DNA of 64,000 nt from Candidatus Alistipes faecigallinarum. GTDB taxonomy: Bacteria; Bacteroidota; Bacteroidia; Bacteroidales; Rikenellaceae. The stretch's first letter is position 1. The number at the start of each line of letters is the position of its first letter. The DNA lies in the NCBI GenBank assembly GCA_019115605.1, contig DXDG01000009.1:62001-126000 (forward strand), written 5' to 3'. This document shows, in pieces, positions 62,329 through 64,000 of this stretch. The notes under the pieces were generated by a model. That model saw only the letters and a program-made list of their open reading frames with translations, ran no database searches and was not told where the DNA came from. Made by a program: the position numbers and the translations under genes.

Positions 62329-62347
62329 GAAAAAAAACTGGTTGCTC

Positions 62348-63961
62348 ATGATGAAAAACATACTTTTATTCACGCTCGGCCTTTTGTTTGCCGGGTTCGC
62401 TCCGGCCGATGCCGCGACGCGCGTGTCGGAGACCATTCCCCAACCTGCGGTAGTCGAACTGCGCACGGAAAGTTTCCGTCTGGATCCGGCAGCCGTGATC
62501 CGCTGCTCTTCCGACGGCCTTCAAAACGAAGCCTCCTATCTGCGGGCCCAGCTGGCGGAAAGCAGCAGCGCGGATCAGAAAGGACAATTGCGGAGATGCC
62601 GTCAGATTGAGCTGTCGATCGACGGCAAGATCCCTTCCGAAGGCTATGTACTCGAATTGCAGCCGCGGAAGGTGGCAATACGGGGCGGATCGGCCGCTGG
62701 TGTCTTTTACGGGATCCAGACGCTCCTTCAGGAGATGCAGGAGGGCGTGCTGCCGTGCGGACGCATCGAGGATGCCCCCCGCTATGCATGGCGCGGGTAC
62801 ATGCTCGATGAGGCCCGTCACTTTTCGGGTGCGGCCCGCGTCAAGCTGCTGCTCGACCAGATGGCCCGCTTCAAGATGAACCGCTTCCACTGGCATCTTA
62901 CGGACGAGCAGGGCTGGCGGATCGAGATCAAGGGCTATCCGCGTCTTGCGACGGTCGGCGGAACGGGCTGCCACAGCAACCCCGACACCCCGGCGCAGTA
63001 CTATACGCAGGAGGAGATCCGCGATATCGTGGCCTATGCCGCGGCACGCCATATCGAGATCATTCCCGAGATCGACATGCCGGGACACGCCACGGCCTCG
63101 AACCGCGCCTATCCCGAATACTCGGGCGGCGGCACGGAGCAGCACCCCGACTTCACGTTCAACGTGGGTAAGGAGGAGACCTATACCTTCCTGACCGATG
63201 TCCTGCGGGAGGTCGCGGCGCTCTTCCCCTCCGAGTGGCTGCATCTGGGCGGCGACGAGGTGGCCTACGGCAGCGAGGCGTGGAAACGCGACCCGCATGT
63301 GCAGGCGCTGATGGCGCGCGAAGGACTCACCACCGTCAAGCAGGCCGAACGTTACTTCATGCGGCGCATGGCCGATTCGGTCCGCATGCTGGGCAAGACG
63401 CTTGTAGGGTGGGACGAGCTGCTCGACCTGGATATGGATCCGGAGCGCTGCCTTGTCATGTGGTGGCGCCACGACAAGCCGGACTACCTGCGCCGGGCGC
63501 TAGACGGCGGTTATACGACGATCCTCTGCCCGCGCAAGCCGCTCTATTTCGATTTCGTGCAGCATGCCGACCATAAGTGGGGCCGCGTCTGGGACGGCTT
63601 CTGCCCGCTGGAGGATGTCTATGCCTTCCCCGATGCATGGTTCGAAGGGTGGGGTATGACCCCCGAGCGGAGTGCGCACATCCTCGGCATCCAGGCCAAC
63701 GTCTGGAGCGAGCTGATGCATACGGCGGAGCGGGTCGACTTCATGACCTTCCCGCGCCTGTGCGCGCTCTCCGAGGCGGCCTGGTCGCAACCCGGCGTGA
63801 AGGATTACGACGACTTCATGCGGCGTATGGAGCCGGTTTTTGCCTCCTTCGACCGGCTGGGCATCTACTATTTCGATCCGCGCAATCCCGGGCACCATCC
63901 CGAACCCGCCGGTCCCGAAATTATCAAGCGGCAGCCGCCCAAGATGGATTTTCGCGATTGA
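62348..63961 (+). CDS. GH20 beta-N-acetylhexosaminidase
   Basis: The 537-residue protein has a signal peptide (MKNILLFTLGLLFAGFAPADA) and an N-terminal GH20b-like domain (~25-150). The GH20 catalytic barrel (~155-500) contains GYMLDEARHF, MNRFHWHLTDEQGWRIEIK, IIPEIDMPGHATAS, the catalytic Asp-Glu pair in WLHLGGDEVAYGS (~302-303), TLVGWDELL and NVWSELMHTAE (~460). It removes terminal beta-GlcNAc or beta-GalNAc by substrate-assisted catalysis, probably in the periplasm. It is the only glycosidase of the locus seen in the window and points to host or microbial amino-sugar glycans. Start may be 62348 or 62351. Confidence 0.95.
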   Translation: MMKNILLFTLGLLFAGFAPADAATRVSETIPQPAVVELRTESFRLDPAAVIRCSSDGLQNEASYLRAQLAESSSADQKGQLRRCRQIELSIDGKIPSEGYVLELQPRKVAIRGGSAAGVFYGIQTLLQEMQEGVLPCGRIEDAPRYAWRGYMLDEARHFSGAARVKLLLDQMARFKMNRFHWHLTDEQGWRIEIKGYPRLATVGGTGCHSNPDTPAQYYTQEEIRDIVAYAAARHIEIIPEIDMPGHATASNRAYPEYSGGGTEQHPDFTFNVGKEETYTFLTDVLREVAALFPSEWLHLGGDEVAYGSEAWKRDPHVQALMAREGLTTVKQAERYFMRRMADSVRMLGKTLVGWDELLDLDMDPERCLVMWWRHDKPDYLRRALDGGYTTILCPRKPLYFDFVQHADHKWGRVWDGFCPLEDVYAFPDAWFEGWGMTPERSAHILGIQANVWSELMHTAERVDFMTFPRLCALSEAAWSQPGVKDYDDFMRRMEPVFASFDRLGIYYFDPRNPGHHPEPAGPEIIKRQPPKMDFRD

Positions 63962-63983
63962 TTCCCCAAATTCCGCCTGACCG

Positions 63984-64000
63984 ATGAAACGAGTTGTCTG
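63984..64000 (+). CDS. Start of a further gene (truncated by window end)
   Basis: ATG at 63984 opens a frame MKRVV that runs to the window end, 22 bases after the GH20 stop. Too short to identify; it is probably the next gene of the utilisation locus. Confidence 0.4.

Noticed and set aside
1..64000. Search for CRISPR arrays, insertion sequences, integrases, rRNA and invertible promoters
   Set aside because: No regularly spaced repeats, transposase or recombinase frames, rRNA-like segments or long inverted repeats flanking promoters were seen by eye.

Overview
The window is a gene-dense, GC-rich stretch of chromosome from a member of the Bacteroidales. Indicators are SusC/SusD glycan-uptake genes, many TonB-dependent and Omp85-type outer-membrane proteins, SPII lipoproteins, the TamL form of the TAM system, the carboxyspermidine polyamine route, and Bacteroidetes-type promoters (TTTG, about 19 nt, TAnnTTTG). 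High GC plus a cysteate-synthase-like enzyme fits a Rikenellaceae/Alistipes-type genome; that genus call is inference. I see no rRNA, CRISPR array, insertion sequence or prophage.

Layout. 1-4060 (+): tail of an amidase/xanthan-lyase-like surface protein, a YqeY protein, a BASS-type transporter and an AT-richer secreted protein of unknown function. 4261-7870 (-): DUF486 membrane protein, HAD phosphatase and a DUF5686 outer-membrane protein interrupted by a frameshift. 7956-10723: ybaK, then a polysaccharide pyruvyl transferase / F420H2-dehydrogenase-beta pair. 10724-11030 is intergenic. 11031-19078 (+): tamB-tamL-corA. 19146-25518 (-): a nine-gene thiamine operon (thiS, TenI-like, thiE, thiG, thiH, thiF, methyltransferase, tenA, thiD) behind a clear TPP riboswitch. 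25628-32066: an RND tripartite efflux operon with a divergent AraC-type regulator. 32293-33297: a predicted exported flavin reductase fused to an ABM domain. 33443-41183: tRNA-Lys, the two spermidine genes around an OmpA-family gene, the cysteate-synthase-like gene and a TonB receptor. 41384-47871: histidine utilisation operon ftcD-hutU-hutH-hutI. 48064-50726: exported MsrB-MsrA, exported EEP-family hydrolase, DUF6198 membrane protein. 50887-end: a polysaccharide utilisation locus with FAD oxidoreductase lipoprotein, XylR-like regulator, alpha/beta hydrolase lipoprotein, SusC, SusD, DUF5018-like lipoprotein and GH20 hexosaminidase, continuing off the window.

How it works together. The thiamine operon makes and joins thiazole and pyrimidine moieties but has no thiC here, so HMP synthesis is encoded elsewhere or HMP is salvaged through TenA/ThiD. 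The hut operon converts histidine to glutamate with formimino transfer to folate. The terminal locus looks built for beta-N-acetylhexosamine-containing glycans. The most interesting items are the FAD oxidoreductase plus hydrolase in that locus with a shared upstream motif, a C9 tract early in susC, the exported flavin-reductase/ABM fusion, the cysteate synthase candidate beside polyamine genes, an anti-aptamer sequence after the TPP riboswitch, and overlapping divergent promoters at tRNA-Lys.
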